Of a DNA stretch of 64,000 bases, positions 46,401 to 55,599 are shown piece after piece (position 1 is the stretch's first letter; every line of letters starts with the position of its first letter). Made by a program: the position numbers and the translations under genes. The notes below the pieces were generated by a model. That model ran no database searches and was not told the origin of the DNA. It worked only from the letters and a program-made list of their open reading frames with translations. The stretch comes from Pieris napi (lineage: Eukaryota > Arthropoda > Insecta > Lepidoptera > Pieridae): contig NC_062251.1 in the NCBI RefSeq assembly GCF_905475465.1, positions 8,363,001 through 8,427,000 of the forward strand, in the 5' to 3' direction.

Positions 46401-49400
46401 GTTTCATTAAATAAGCATCTCGGTGAAGGTCGTTGTATAGCGGGATCTTATACTAATAGGACTTTCAGGCATTGCCACAATCAACAGACATATCATACCT
46501 TCTTCTCCAAGAACTTTGAAACCCTGGGTGACCAGCGTAGTTCTGGTTCATCCAGACCTGGGTGGCAGTAGCGACCTCCACGTAGACCTTCCAGACCACC
46601 AGTGTGGCTCGATGATACCACAGCCACGGCTTCGAAGGCGAAGGGTTCTGGAATTATTCGAAACTTATAAAGATTTGTATTAAGGTTTTTATAGGAAATG
46701 TCACTTAACATTAATCAAAAGTTTATGTAGGTAGTTTCGAACTCAGTCTATATCTAATATATAAAATTCTCGTGTCGCAGTGTTCGTTCCCATACTCCTC
46801 CGAAACGGCTTGGCCGATTTTGATGAAATTTTTTATGCATATTAAGTAATTATGAGAATCGGCTACTATCTTTCAAGCCCCTAAGAGATTAGGGATGTCC
46901 ACCCCAAAAATTATTTTTTTTATATTTTCATCTACCCTCCACGATCAACCCCAATTTTTTATTTGTTGGTTAAGAACTTATAACTTGAACTCTGAGGTTT
47001 ATATATAGAGAAAAATCACAGAAAAACCTAAAAAGTTTTAATTCCGGAAAACCGAACAGTCTCTGGGGTAGCATAGCAAAATGTTCCATGTTGGTATGTA
47101 CTAAAAAGGCAAAATCACATTAAGGAGAAACGAAGTTCGCGGGGGCAGCTAGTTTTAATATATTTTTCGTTATGTTCGAGAACGGGATGGCTCACAAGTA
47201 CCTAAAGCTAGCGCGGGCGCAAAAATAAATGATGTAAGCGATACATGACGCGTTAATAATCAGCAATATTAAACTAGAAAAATCTTTTGAAATAAACTAG
47301 TAATATACTTTGCATTTAAGATATTTAACAATCAGGTTTATTGCCCCAACATTTTAACTAAATTTAAATTTCTAGATATCCCAGGCATCCCATTTATCTC
47401 ATTCAGAAGAACACGTGCCAAAACTCACCGATATCCAGATTAGGCATTCTGGTAAACGACCTAGGTCGTTAAATGTAGTATTTAATTGAAGTGAAACTTC
47501 TTTATCGGGGTTGGAAAAAAATTTAGTGTAACATTTTTTCGTTACGCGTCACATTTTTCCGTTACGCGCCATGTTGCTTTTTGAAGTCAAACTTCTTTAT
47601 CGGCGTTAGAATGAATTTTTTATCGACGTATGGGAGAAATTTTGTAGCAAAATAACGATAACAATGATAGTAATAATTCTATTACAATTAATGAAATTTT
47701 GTAATAATCTTAGTAGTAATAAGGTAAAATGAAATAATTGTATTTGTATTCATGTCTATGATAATAAAAGCCTTTTGTTAAACTTTATTTAACCAATTTC
47801 GTTAAGTTGCATATAGTAGATCATTTTTCGAAAAATAAGGTCATAAAGAAGTTTCACTTCTTACGTGTGTACACCTAGTACACGCACACATTTTTTTATT
47901 CTTGTGCCAATGTATCAGTTTGCCGATCGTTGACAAGCTTTTATAAATGAATAAATTAATTAAACAAAGTATTTCAGTACTCTTTAAGACTCCTTTTTGT
48001 CTTTTTTACACATTATATTTATTTTAGTAAAACTTTAACGGATATTTCTTAAACAAATAATTATTGTATCCTCACTTCTTGCTTTTCGGACAATGTGATT
48101 TTTGTATGAAATTTCCGACTTACCGCTCCTTGACACATCTCTGATGGATCCCACGATTCTGAAGTTTTTACCGGAAGCATGCTGCGGGATCAGGGCCACC
48201 TCCTCTTCAGATAAAACACCGAGATCAGCCTCACCGCGAGATAGTTTTAGGGCGCAGTCGATTCTAAAAATTATCACATTTTACCGGAGATATAACTTAC
48301 TATATGTGTTGTTTACGTTTAATTCAAGGGAAATACAATTCCTCAGCTGAGGGGATTCAGGGAGAACTTATGAAAACACAGCTTTGCTCGTGGCATGTGG
48401 TTCATTAGAAAAACATTATCTGTTAAGAGAATCGACACTGGGTTTGTTCCTTGTAATTTTTTGTGGTATAATAACTTGTTAAAAGAAAACGAGGAAGATA
48501 AATAAAAAGATGGGAAGATTTGCGAAGAGTAAGAGGCCCTATGTGGCTACGTAAAGCTAGAAACAGAGAAGAGTTCAAACCCTTAGAGGAGGCCTATGTC
48601 CAAGGACAAGCTGTATAACAGAAATCAGATTAATTATTAGTATTAAGCTATTGCATAGCTTCTATCGCGGGCCTTGAGCGTGGAGACCGAAACCAGAAAT
48701 TCCGTAACGAAATTAACCTAACACACGATGACGTAACGTGACGTCTCACATCGGGTGCAGCCGGTACGCGTTAGAGTGAGACAGACTATATAGGTGTGTT
48801 AGTGAATCTGGTAGAGTGGTACATTATGGAATTAATATCAAAGAATAAAAATACTGTAATTGCATAAGTTGATAAAAAACGCTTTACCGCGGCAGTCCCC
48901 GAGTGCCACACATTTTTTTTTAGTGTTAATTTTCTGGTATTACTCATTTTTATGGACTAGTATAAGTAATTACAGCAATAAATGCTTTTATTGTTATTAT
49001 AATAACTTCGTCAATATTGCCTTTTTATCATGACTTTTTGTGCCTGGACTTACTTGGATTCCACCAGCTCGCATTTCACTGCACTCCATTGCACTTCAAG
49101 GCGTTGGCATACATGTTTTTGAGAAATCGGGACGCATACTCGGTCTAGAAAAAAATAATATTAAAAACGCTTATCAGTATTAGTTATTATGATCAATTTA
49201 GGCATCGCTGCTTAAATTAGTAAATGTGTGTTTGTCCACAATGTCTCGCACTCAATATTCATATATATTAAATACTTATATTAATAAAATAATATACATT
49301 GAAATAAATAACTAAACTTAACATAAACTAAAATATTATATCATTAAAAGGAGTCCCTTTAGACAAGGTTCCGAAGATACTGGCAGCGTTCCCCCTTTGG

Positions 49401-52400
49401 ATTGTTAGACTAATTCTTTGTCCGAGGTAGCTGCCAGATCTTCGGTCTGCTGTGATGTCGACTAACCTTTTTGAAATTTCTTTAAAAAGCCTTAAAGTGC
49501 TAGGACCCCACGGACCAATGGTCTCGACACCGAATGGGACAAAATCATATTCTGAGCCTAGACCCCTGTATTTGCATGCTTTATTTTTTTCAGCCGCTTC
49601 ATATTAATTTATATGTCAGGGAATGTTATAATCGAATCAAGTGACCGTTGATTGTCAATTGTTGCTTTGGTTGATGAGATTTCTTCTTTTACTTTTAAGA
49701 ATCATACGTACGAATAACATTATTATGATCCAACAGAGCACAGCAAATGCCTCGAGTGGGGTCGAGGCGCCACACAGTGGGCTGAGATTTCAAAGTTTGG
49801 TCTTAAGAGATATTTTTGGTATCTAGACATATATTTAAAACGTTTTTATTCTTTGAGTTTTTTTTAATTAACTAGTAGTTTCGGAGATATAGCAATTTCA
49901 AATTTGTATGAAGTGACTTTTTAATTTAGCAATCCATAATAAAAGAAACTTACATATTATGTATAATAAATTGACTAAAACAAGTATGTATTGGGATAAT
50001 TCATACTTGTAAAAGATCTCTAAAAATGTAAAAAAACAGAAAAAAAAGACGAGCCGAAAGCTTTCATTTGTCTTCGGATGAGATTACATATGCATATTTT
50101 GCGCAATTAAAAGCAGATGGGAATGAGGATATTGCAGAAATACTAGACATTTATTAAAGAATCGACAAGATGTGCAAAAAGTTAAAAGGTGTATATCAGT
50201 CAAAGAAACAAAACCTGCGTTTTCTCCGGATGAGGCGTTGGGGTTATTTTTATCACTTAAATTGACCAAGTGGCAATACAATACATTAAGAAAAAGTGTT
50301 AACGAAAAAGACAACAATATATTTCCATCGTATCCAAGATGGCGCGCCATCTTGACTTTGGACAGTGCGTTCACGGAACGTAGGATAGTACCAGCGTTGC
50401 CAGATTTCTTTTAAGTCAAGTCGGGATGGCACTTTTGGATATAGTAAAAAATTTTAAATAATCAGAAGGTTTTAAATATTTATGTTTTTAATTGAGTTCA
50501 ATTCACGTTTGCGTGACAATAGACAGCGAAAATAGTCACAGAAAATGTATTTAAATCAGATTAAACCTATCGTTAAAAATTTCTTATTCATCTTCTGATT
50601 TAAAAACAAAAAATTCAAAATAATAAAAGTTTTATTTACTAGAAAAATATAGCGTTTCAAACAATACTCTGAAGAGTGAGTGTTTCCAATTGCAACCTAC
50701 AATAATTATTTATAATAATTACTTATTCATTATATTTCTATGAAGATATAACTTCTTTCTCTTTAAATAAGACGAAGAATTCTTCACAGGATAGCTTTAG
50801 AATAAACTTGATGAGAACCCTGATTGCATTAAATTTACGAAGCATTTCAAAAATAATGCGTTTTGGAAAGCAGTTTGATGATAGGATACTTAATATAAAG
50901 TTTGAAGATAATCCTGGTATTTTTTTTTGGATATTGTTGAAAGAGTTGGTACCATTATTGTGCGGTGGTGGTACACACTTCTTATAGCCATCGAGTTATT
51001 CCCGAAAAGCGGGACTAAGCCGGTCCCGCGTGGGACATTTAATTTTTATTTAAAAATCGGGACGTCCCGCCAAAATCGGGACGTCTGGCAATGCTGGATA
51101 GTACTGATTGAGTACAGGCAGTCCTTGTCTTACGTCGTTTCGATTTACGTCGCGTATTTCGAGAACCTAACATGCCGTAAGTACGAGAACTGCCTGTTTT
51201 CAGTGGAGCATTATGATGAGAGGTTGGATTGAGTTGGGTCTGGTACAACTCGCTGCTCATTAAAATCTAAGCTAAAAATTTCCCTGTGGCAGTGTACCAA
51301 CGCTCGCATTTCCTCGCTGTATTGCGATACTCATTCGTTGAGCGAGGAAAGCACCAGCTATGGGGTCACCGGTACTATCACCAGGCGCCAACTTAAATCT
51401 TTAATTTTATTTTTTATTTAATTAAATGTATGTTGCACCACGATGTATTAAAAAAAAGTGCGTGCGTACAAAGTACAATGTCAAAGGTGAAACTTATTGG
51501 GTAAACTAATTTTTAAGTCTTGTTCATACGTAATAAAATACATACATAATAAAAACACGTGGAATTTTAATAAATTATTTTGCATAAATTCCCCTTACGA
51601 AATTTTAATTTTAAAAATATAAATTCTATAAGGTAATTCACCCTTCTCACTCACTCTTTCACAATCGGTCTCAATCGCTCTCTCCTTTTTCTTCGACAAA
51701 AACGCTGCACATCTTCGTGACGCTAATATTATTATTATTGCGTTTCATCTTTAAAAATTTTAACCTCATGCGTCTTGAGAAGTTTCACTTCAAAAATTGT
51801 TACGCCATGGCTATTTAGAAGTTATAGATCACTGCCGTGTAATGCAAGGATTTGATTACATTTTTTAAAAGCAAGGTGCTTTTATAGCGTGGGAGAATAT
51901 TTACTATTTCGATTATAAGCTTTGACAACTATTATAATTAACTGTTCTTTTTATTATGACATCATGATAATTAATATAATATCATGCCTATATGGCTTGC
52001 TTGTCTTTGTATCTGATCAATCTGTATGTACCACCACTTGCAAATACTATGAGTCATTGTTATCTCCTGACTCACCACTTGAAAGATCACTAAAAATCCT
52101 GACGCATCGAGCGTGTTACAAATATTGATAGCAAATTATTTACAGAGAAAATTCTACCTATGAAATGGTAAGGAGTGGTTAAAAGTCGATAAGGTTGTTG
52201 GCACGGGCACATTTTGGGCACGGTGTGCGGATGCGCTATTTAAGGATTCATTCGCGTTTATTATACCGCATCTGTCAAAAATTATGTGCATATACATACA
52301 AAGTAAATGAATCAGTGGCGCTGCAACCTTTTAAGGTCTGGGCCTCAGATTTCTGTATCTGTTTCATGATCATTTGTCAATCTAATAGGCAAGTAGGTGA

Positions 52401-53311
52401 TTGAATCGATCTGAAGTCTCCTGGGCCTGACACACGCCCTCGACTTTTAGGTCTAAGGCTTGCACGATGTTTTCCTTCGTACGAGCGAATATCTAAAGTG
52501 CACATTAGAAAGTCCAATGGTGCACAGCCGGAGATCGAACCTAAGACATACGGATATGCGACAAGGCCACTAGGCCAACACAGCACAATCTACATACACC
52601 ACAAATAAAAACTACTAGTATCAAATATGTAACAAAATAAATTATTCACCAGGCGCACGTGAGAAAAAGAACTAATTTGCTTATATATACGTATATATAT
52701 AATATTTTTCAATTTCTATAAAGGCACTTTGTCATATAAAACTAAATTAAAATTGTGTTTTTTATACCTTGTCTAGCTGACCCGGCGCACTTTGTTCCAC
52801 CTTACAGTCTAATTATATCGTGTTAACTTTAGTTAGACTTAGGATTTCATTAAGGTTAACATTAATACAAATTCTTTTTGCAAATATAGAAATGTTTTAT
52901 TGCGTGCCATTGCGAAAGAAGAATGGCAGTTTTACACATTAGGCCTCTTCTCTCGAGCGCCAATATTGCGTTACTGCATGTCAAAGCACTTTCTGATATA
53001 CAACATTTTTTGATGAGGTAACTTCGATCAAGATCAAACCATGCATCTCCTCATTCACCTCAAGATCGGAATTTCTTGAACTGACACGAATTCGACGTAA
53101 AAATGATGCGTAGTTTTGTCAACGGATAGCACCACATGCTGTTTGCATTCGTAAAATTAATTTACTCATTTATTGTTATTCGATAACTTATCCGATATTT
53201 TAGTACTTATTCTGCTATTCGGAGTTGAGAAGAATCCACTAAAAAATATATAACTAACATCGGTCCAGCCGTTCTCGAGTTATAAGTGTTGTAACAAACA
53301 CGACTTTCTTT

Positions 53312-53342
<31 letters not shown>

Positions 53343-54525
53343 AGATGTAGGTGATATTTATGGAAAGATCTTTGGTTAATATATTTTTTTAAGTCGTACG
53401 GGGATTAGTGTAAGTTTGTGCAAAAATTCATAGGAAACTTAGGAGTCATATCGTTGTATATAATTTTAAAAAAAGATCAATTTAAATTCTAATTTAGAGA
53501 ACAGTCCAAATCATCCGCACGCACTTTTGTATTCACAGAGAAATGCAGTTGCGCCTTATTTATTCCCAGTACTCGTATTTAAAGCGATTGATACCATTAT
53601 ATACATATACGCATATATGAGAGGGGAATTGTATCTAAATTAAAATATAAGCCACGCCTAAATATATAATTAATTACGTCATAATAGACTGCGTAAATAA
53701 TCGTTAATACTTTTATTTTTTTACTCAAACTTCCTTAAAAAATTGCGTAAATCTAGAACATATTAACAAAAATAATTTTCATTTTTAAAGAAGAAAAGCT
53801 GGCGCCGCCGCAGAGCAGGCGGAAAGTAATAACGGCTCAAATATAAGAGTCTTTCTTTTGTTCCCTTTGGAGTAGAGACTCTTGGGCCGTGGGGTTCAAG
53901 TGCACAGGCACTAATTAAATATTTAAGTTAGCGCCTTGTAGATAGTACCGGTGACCCCAGAGCTGGTGCTTTCCTTAACGAATGAGTATCGCAATACAGC
54001 GAGGAAATGCTGCCAGCGTTAAAGGTACAATGCCACAGGATTTTTTTATTTTGGTTTAATTTTCTAATTTTAATTATTATTGTTATAAAATATATATAAT
54101 AATAATATATATTATTGTTATAAAAAGAAGATAATTAAGAATATTGTAAATATATATTTACAATATTCTTAATTATCTTCTTTTTACTATATAAAAATAA
54201 GTCGGGTTTTCCTTCCTGACGCTATAACTCCAGAACGCACTAACCGATTTCCACGGTTTTGCATTCGTTGGAAAGGTCTCGGGCTCCGTGAGGTTTATAG
54301 CAAAGAAAATTCAGGAAAAATTTCAACAGAAAAGCGGGATCACCAAACGAAATGTTACTTAAAACGAAGCCGCTGAGTTTGCTAGTATACAATATATATT
54401 TGTGTGTTGGAAATAAATCTTTGTTGATAGTAAAATAGAGAATATTAATAAAAGCAATACTTACATACAAACTGTGCTGATGCGGCTCCAATGACAGTTA
54501 ATATTAATAAGAAATTAACACCCAT
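31474..54525 (-). CDS. Secreted two-lobed transferrin (not Tsf1-type), interrupted by an inverted block of three exons
   Basis: Minus-strand exons in transcript order: 54525-54465, 49144-49054, 48263-48124, 46647-46499, 45406-45262, [three exons now on plus], 41147-40907, 39469-39312, 38004-37865, 36802-36742, 35937-35821, 35234-35093, 33031-32919, 31601-31474. With the inverted exons the length is 2190 nt, 729 codons. Residues 1-17 are a signal peptide (MGVNFLLILTVIGAASA). N-lobe marks: RVCVPIS, GEADLGVLSEEE, FEAVAVV, LRGGRYCHPG, FFNSACRPGPW. C-lobe from about 370: RRWCTISESEHSKC, LRGKNACFPEFGGI, FFGGACAPG, KSLCSLC, KYYGNAGAVACLAD, DVAFVE. Family iron ligands look replaced: Asp by Ser and Tyr by Glu in the N-lobe; Tyr by Asn (YYGN) and His by Asp in the C-lobe. 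Iron transport is therefore doubtful. AATAAA lies about 20 nt past the stop. Confidence 0.9.
32131..32684 (+). mobile_element. Non-autonomous Helitron in the last transferrin intron
   Basis: TCTATACTAATATTATAAAG follows an A, and GGCCGAGTCTACTAG precedes a T. Its 3' part is shared with 4638-5010. Confidence 0.75.
33179..33758. mobile_element. TIR element with GGCCATAGACGGACCGCATG ends
   Basis: GGCCATAGACGGACCGCATG near 33179 is repeated inverted at 33739-33758, and similarity continues inwards (CAGTCG...CGACTGCT). Subterminal GACCGC motifs are repeated many times on both strands. It contains the hairpin at 33375-33430. It is probably a Harbinger-like MITE, but no clean target duplication was found. 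Confidence 0.65.
33375..33430. other. Perfect 22-bp stem, 12-nt loop hairpin inside the MITE
   Basis: AACAGCATGGAATATTTCAT(AC) pairs without mismatch with (GT)ATGAAATATTCCATGCTGTT across the loop TTTGTATCCTGA. The size suits a small-RNA precursor; expression is unknown. Confidence 0.7.
33868..34569 (+). pseudogene. 5'-truncated non-LTR reverse transcriptase, C-terminal part (endonuclease-RT type)
   Basis: About 234 codons stay open from GLQMNITKTKAMTN (the thumb-side NxxKT region) through YLGKQI, RRVMDSCLLPCLTYACQTW, KLKWKWAGHVARL, RGRPYARWDDDIKK to ALEEAFTGEGS and a stop. These are standard marks of insect endonuclease-reverse transcriptases (RTE/craniofacial-like). The RT core and endonuclease are absent. 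It lies on the plus strand in a transferrin intron, antisense to the gene. Confidence 0.85.
35404..35580. mobile_element. Foldback MITE (family F), 5'-truncated
   Basis: Two arms of GTCGTGAAGCAGTCATTTTA and GATTTGGCATTCTG are in opposite orientation; the right end is GAGTTACAGAATCGCAGGGC. Only the outer left arm is missing. Other copies: 40552-40757, 55311-55553, 56967-57138, 62993-63235, one arm at 37031-37170, and the array at 58939-60350. Confidence 0.75.
36220..36500. repeat. Dispersed repeat, pair with 56050-56290
   Basis: AAGTTATACCCTGGGCTGAT, GTTCTAAGTACTGTCGTTTA and TCACCTTAGAGTTATGGC occur in the same order in both. They are non-coding and of unknown class. Confidence 0.6.
37031..37170. 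mobile_element. Family F foldback arm, then SINE B and family N scraps to 37740
   Basis: The arm starts GCCCTGCGATTCTGTAAGTC and ends in the central AACAATAAACTACAAGC spacer. Then come a diverged SINE B head (AGCAGTGTTGGCCTAGTG, 37317) and a family N 3' end (CACTCGCGAGCCCTCTGGCA, about 37628). Confidence 0.6.
38069..38690. mobile_element. Penelope-like element remnant with inverted terminal repeats and a GIY-YIG-domain tail
   Basis: Arms of about 150 bp face each other (CGACGTTTCGCGTGCTTTAC near 38170; the inverse near 38590). Between them, 38237-38500 reads FDQPKVLAKEKRFFPRLVRE then IEIKKHPNFNREDGLKLSNT on the plus strand, which resembles the C-terminal end of the GIY-YIG endonuclease region of Penelope-like elements. 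Inverted pseudo-LTRs are known in that class. No RT remains. Confidence 0.6.
38966..39214 (+). pseudogene. Non-LTR (CR1/L2-type) RT C-terminal tail
   Basis: FLPNRVVADWNRLPESVISA followed by PSVNTFKNRLDKF and a stop is the hallmark C-terminus of CR1/L2-like ORF2 proteins. About 55 codons remain. Confidence 0.75.
39474..40266 (-). mobile_element. Non-LTR retrotransposon, 3' part with ORF2 C-terminus
   Basis: Reverse-oriented: the GTCAAAGTCAAAGTC tail abuts the transferrin exon ending at 39469. Next is the 3' UTR (AAATGGCACTTTTGAACGTC), and the ORF at 39937-40266 reads FIYENIMYVRKN, NKIPCDILKLNERKFK, KQAYYKLDDYIQDKNAW. It is in the same direction as the gene and starts within about 5 bp of an exon. 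Confidence 0.75.
40552..40757. mobile_element. Family F foldback MITE, diverged copy
   Basis: CGATTCTGTAACTCACTTTT at the left and GAGTTACAGAATCGCAAGGC at the right, with a shortened left arm. Confidence 0.7.
41177..41744. mobile_element. TAAGAT/GGTAAA-rich TIR element, left part (cut by the inversion)
   Basis: It starts GTTACTGTAAAAGCTCGAAC and repeats GTAAATCCTAAG-type motifs on both strands. The matching opposite end is not next to it but at 44717-44805, just inside the far end of the inverted block and in the same orientation. Flipping the block would bring the two ends into inverted orientation, as for a TIR element. Confidence 0.5.
41745..41822 (+). repeat. 78-bp inverted duplication, left breakpoint copy
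   Basis: It runs from TGCCTGTTTGCCTCGTGTTA to GATTCAATATAGAAA and is a perfect reverse complement of 44806-44883 over 78 bp, diverging abruptly on both sides. It marks the left border of the inverted transferrin exon block. Confidence 0.95.
41872..42425 (-). mobile_element. Non-LTR family P, 3' end with ORF2 C-terminus, in the inverted block
   Basis: The 3' UTR matches 61745-62050 and 5040-5190. The ORF tail reads YIYENIMYVYKNRIEH, FFNKIPEALLSLPFNKFKK, KAYYKVNDYPVDKRAWD. Before the inversion it would have lain on the opposite strand. Confidence 0.75.
42444..42637 (+). CDS. Transferrin exon 6 (inverted relative to the gene)
   Basis: Acceptor ACTTTCAG, donor AAT|GTGAGT. It encodes NRYQSLCSLCG, then IQALECLRRGN and GVAYVSWQHVREYLN, the family's LCxLC and ALxCL...VAFV region of the N-lobe. 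It begins in phase 1; the A left by exon 5 (45262) plus AA gives Lys, so it continues exon 5 only if the block is flipped. No stop or frameshift. Confidence 0.9.
42682..42900 (+). mobile_element. SINE family B in the inverted block
   Basis: GAGCAGTGTTGGCCTAGTGG head, GGTCGTATGTTCGATGCCC B-box region, GTGAAGGAAACATCGTGAAG core. Confidence 0.85.
43545..43775 (+). mobile_element. Family N non-LTR 3' end in the inverted block
   Basis: CACCTCGACGTCCGTCGTTC through CACTTAACATCAGATGAGCC to an A-rich end; it matches 3885-4150. Confidence 0.65.
43850..43992 (+). CDS. Transferrin exon 7 (inverted relative to the gene)
   Basis: Acceptor CTTTTCCCAG, donor AC|GTGAGT, phase 0 in, phase 2 out. It encodes LWNPQEASSYSLLCPDDS and APCSFVKQPLSALIAP, the family segment YxLLC...C...P where transferrins carry the second-half His ligand; here a Ser or Leu is in that place. 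Confidence 0.9.
44428..44594 (+). CDS. Transferrin exon 8 (inverted relative to the gene)
   Basis: Acceptor ATATTCAG, donor AACT|GTAAGT, phase 2 in, phase 1 out. It encodes YQAKGIQINLQKWWKNG and NARVSFDKSLPNLSYSAN, the end of the N-lobe. The outgoing T joins TG of the exon at 41147 to give Leu, followed by RNIPPIDASPSC, again only if the block is reversed. Confidence 0.9.
44717..44805. mobile_element. Right end of the TIR element cut by the inversion
   Basis: GTTACTGTAAAAGCTCGAAC is identical to the start of the element at 41182, followed by GTCTTAGGATTTACCG-type repeats. Confidence 0.5.
44806..44883 (-). repeat. 78-bp inverted duplication, right breakpoint copy
   Basis: Perfect inverse of 41745-41822. 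Here the sequence runs on naturally into a family N retroposon (44857-45150, minus strand), whose 3' tail forms the first ~27 bp of the duplication. This copy therefore looks original and the left copy derived. Confidence 0.95.
44857..45150 (-). mobile_element. Family N non-LTR 3' end at the right breakpoint
   Basis: The reverse reading has CATATACATTTTTGTCGCGT, TATGTGGAACCAGCTGCCCA and CATCAGATGCCTGTTTGCCT. A short deletion in the tail (missing the GAGCCCCC part) tags this copy. Confidence 0.65.
45895..46450. mobile_element. TA-flanked element with long (~125 bp) inverted repeats
   Basis: AGATCCCGCTATACAACGAC at 45897 and its inverse ending 46448 are flanked by TA. The arms continue through CTTATTTAATGAAAC and AATCCATATGGGTTGCCTAG. 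The central part is AT-rich. It is a Tc1/mariner-type foldback MITE, 48 bp from a transferrin exon. Confidence 0.8.
46752..47152 (+). mobile_element. Non-autonomous Helitron
   Basis: TCTAATATATAAAATTCTCG after A, CTAG before T; a diverged interior relative to 14775-15110. Confidence 0.75.
47488..47895 (+). repeat. Family G interspersed repeat
   Basis: GAAGTGAAACTTCTTTATCG to TACACCTAGTACACGCACAC, closely matching 5196-5700 with one internal deletion. Confidence 0.65.
48495..48640 (+). pseudogene. Scrap of endonuclease-RT C-terminus
   Basis: Reads as RWEDLRRVRGPMWLRKARNR followed by EEFKPLEEAYVQGQAV and a stop, like the end of the ORF at 33868-34569. Confidence 0.6.
49350..49560 (-). mobile_element. 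Diverged family Q segment
   Basis: CCCACGGACCAATGGTCTCG and ACCGAATGGGACAAAATCAT parallel 22075-22110 (CCCACGGCCCAAGAGTCTC, AAAAGGAATAAAATCGCA). Confidence 0.4.
50050..50414 (+). pseudogene. Degenerate coding remnant, possibly transposon-derived
   Basis: A first segment reads FHLSSDEITYAYFAQLKADG with a stop and frame change. A second reads LKLTKWQYNTLRKSVNEKDN then NIFPSYPRW. I cannot name the family; the pattern resembles unannotated transposon-encoded proteins in insects. It is in a transferrin intron on the other strand. Confidence 0.35.
51285..51830. repeat. Family Q segment followed by a long family G-type element
   Basis: 51285-51410 has TTTCCTCGCTGTATTGCGAT. From 51450, GTGCGTGCGTACAAAGTAC is a family G terminus. 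GAAGTTTCACTTCAAAAATT near 51780 and CACTCACTCTTTCACAATCG inside are shared with 54650-55240 and 62365-62752. Confidence 0.5.
52312..52592 (-). mobile_element. SINE family B, full copy
   Basis: CCACTAGGCCAACACAGC is the reverse of the head; AGCCGGAGATCGAACC the B-box; AATAGGCAAGTAGGTGAT the end. Confidence 0.85.
52773..53330 (-). mobile_element. Helitron-like element
   Basis: The plus-strand left edge CTAGCTGACCCGGCGCACTT is a reversed Helitron 3' end; the right edge is TATATAGATATAG. GGTCCAGCCGTTCTCGAG is typical of the family's 5' part. The flanking bases are less clean than in other copies. Confidence 0.55.
53796..54035 (+). mobile_element. Family Q retroelement segment
   Basis: GGCGCCGCCGCAGAGCAGGC, TTGGGCCGTGGGGTTCA and ATCGCAATACAGCGAGGAAA are the inverse of 21925-22110; the first part also matches 35560-35735. 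Confidence 0.5.
54121..54186. repeat. Perfect 66-bp spacerless palindrome
   Basis: TAAAAAGAAGATAATTAAGA plus ATATTGTAAATAT is followed directly by its exact reverse complement. AT content is about 85 percent. It adjoins a Helitron-like element at about 54186-54385. Confidence 0.9.
54186..54385 (+). mobile_element. Short Helitron-like element
   Basis: The end GCCGCTGAGTTTGCTAG precedes T; the interior has CGATTTCCACGGTTTTGCAT. It lies about 80 bp downstream (minus sense) of the transferrin signal-peptide exon donor. Confidence 0.55.
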
Positions 54526-54649
54526 TATTCTCGACAATGCTTCCAACTCGTTGAACAATGGTTGGATTCCCATGCAAACGTATATATACCCGAAAAGCGT
54601 TAGCAAGATTCTTATCACCGACATTTATCATAAGGAAATGATAAAAAAA

Positions 54650-55240
54650 ACACATTATATTTTTGAAGTTAGGCGCGAAGTCTTTTGGCGCGTTAGGGAA
54701 AAATAGACCGACATTCTGAAGTTAGCCAACATTTTAGTATTTTCTATTGTTAGTGTCGTTTTTTCTACAAACGTATAATACAAATTTTGAAAAGATTTTT
54801 ATCTTGTTACGCCAAAGAAGTATAAGTATAATAGAATTTCTTTTTGTCGAAGAAGAAAAGGGAGAGAGCGATTGAGACCGATTGAGAGAGAGGGAGAAAG
54901 GCGAATTACCACATAGAAATTATAAGGTTCGTAAAGAGAATTTATGAAATATTAGTGTTTTATATTTTATGCAAAATAATTTATTGAAATCTCAAATGAC
55001 GAATCGAAATTAAAATGCCACGTGTTTTTAATATCGAAGAAATAAATTAAAAAAAATATATAATTGATTGTTAACAATTAAATTCATTAAATTCCTAACA
55101 TATCTTCCTTTTCCCTACCTCTAAGTCTCGGAAATCTAAAGTTTTAGATTTGTAAAAATATGAACAAGACTTGAAAATTAGTTTTCCAAATAAGTTTCAC
55201 TTCTGACATGTGTACTTTGTACGCACGCACTTTTTTTTTA
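54650..55240. repeat. Long family G-type element upstream of transferrin exon 1
   Basis: GCGCGAAGTCTTTTGGCGCG at the left, GAGAGCGATTGAGACCGATT inside, and GACATGTGTACTTTGTACGC at the right, as in 62365-62752. It occupies the likely transferrin promoter region from about 125 bp upstream of the ATG. Confidence 0.55.
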
Positions 55241-55310
55241 TAATCAATGAAGGGAAAAGAAGAAAAGGTCTCAACCGATGTTGGGTGATTATGTATGTTG
55301 GCAGAGCTCA

Positions 55311-55553
55311 GTCCTGCGATTCTGTAACTCACTTCACGAACTCACACAGCGGTTTTCGCATCGGCGGTCGCTCTCAAATCAGTCGTGAAGAAGTCATTTT
55401 ACGATTTGGCATTCTGATAAACAATAAACTACAAGCTCCCACCTTTTCAGAATGCCAAATCATAAAATTACTGCTTCACGACTGATTTGAGAGCGACCGC
55501 CGATGCGAACACCGCTGTGTGAGTTCGTGAAGTGAGTTACAGAATCGCAGGGC
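55311..55553. mobile_element. Family F foldback MITE, complete copy
   Basis: Inverted arms of about 105 bp: GCGATTCTGTAACTCACTTC at the left and GAAGTGAGTTACAGAATCGC at the right, with a GATAAACAATAAACTACAAG spacer. Confidence 0.85.
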
Positions 55554-55599
55554 TGTCGTGAAGCCAAAAATGAAATATAAAAATATATAAATATATGGA

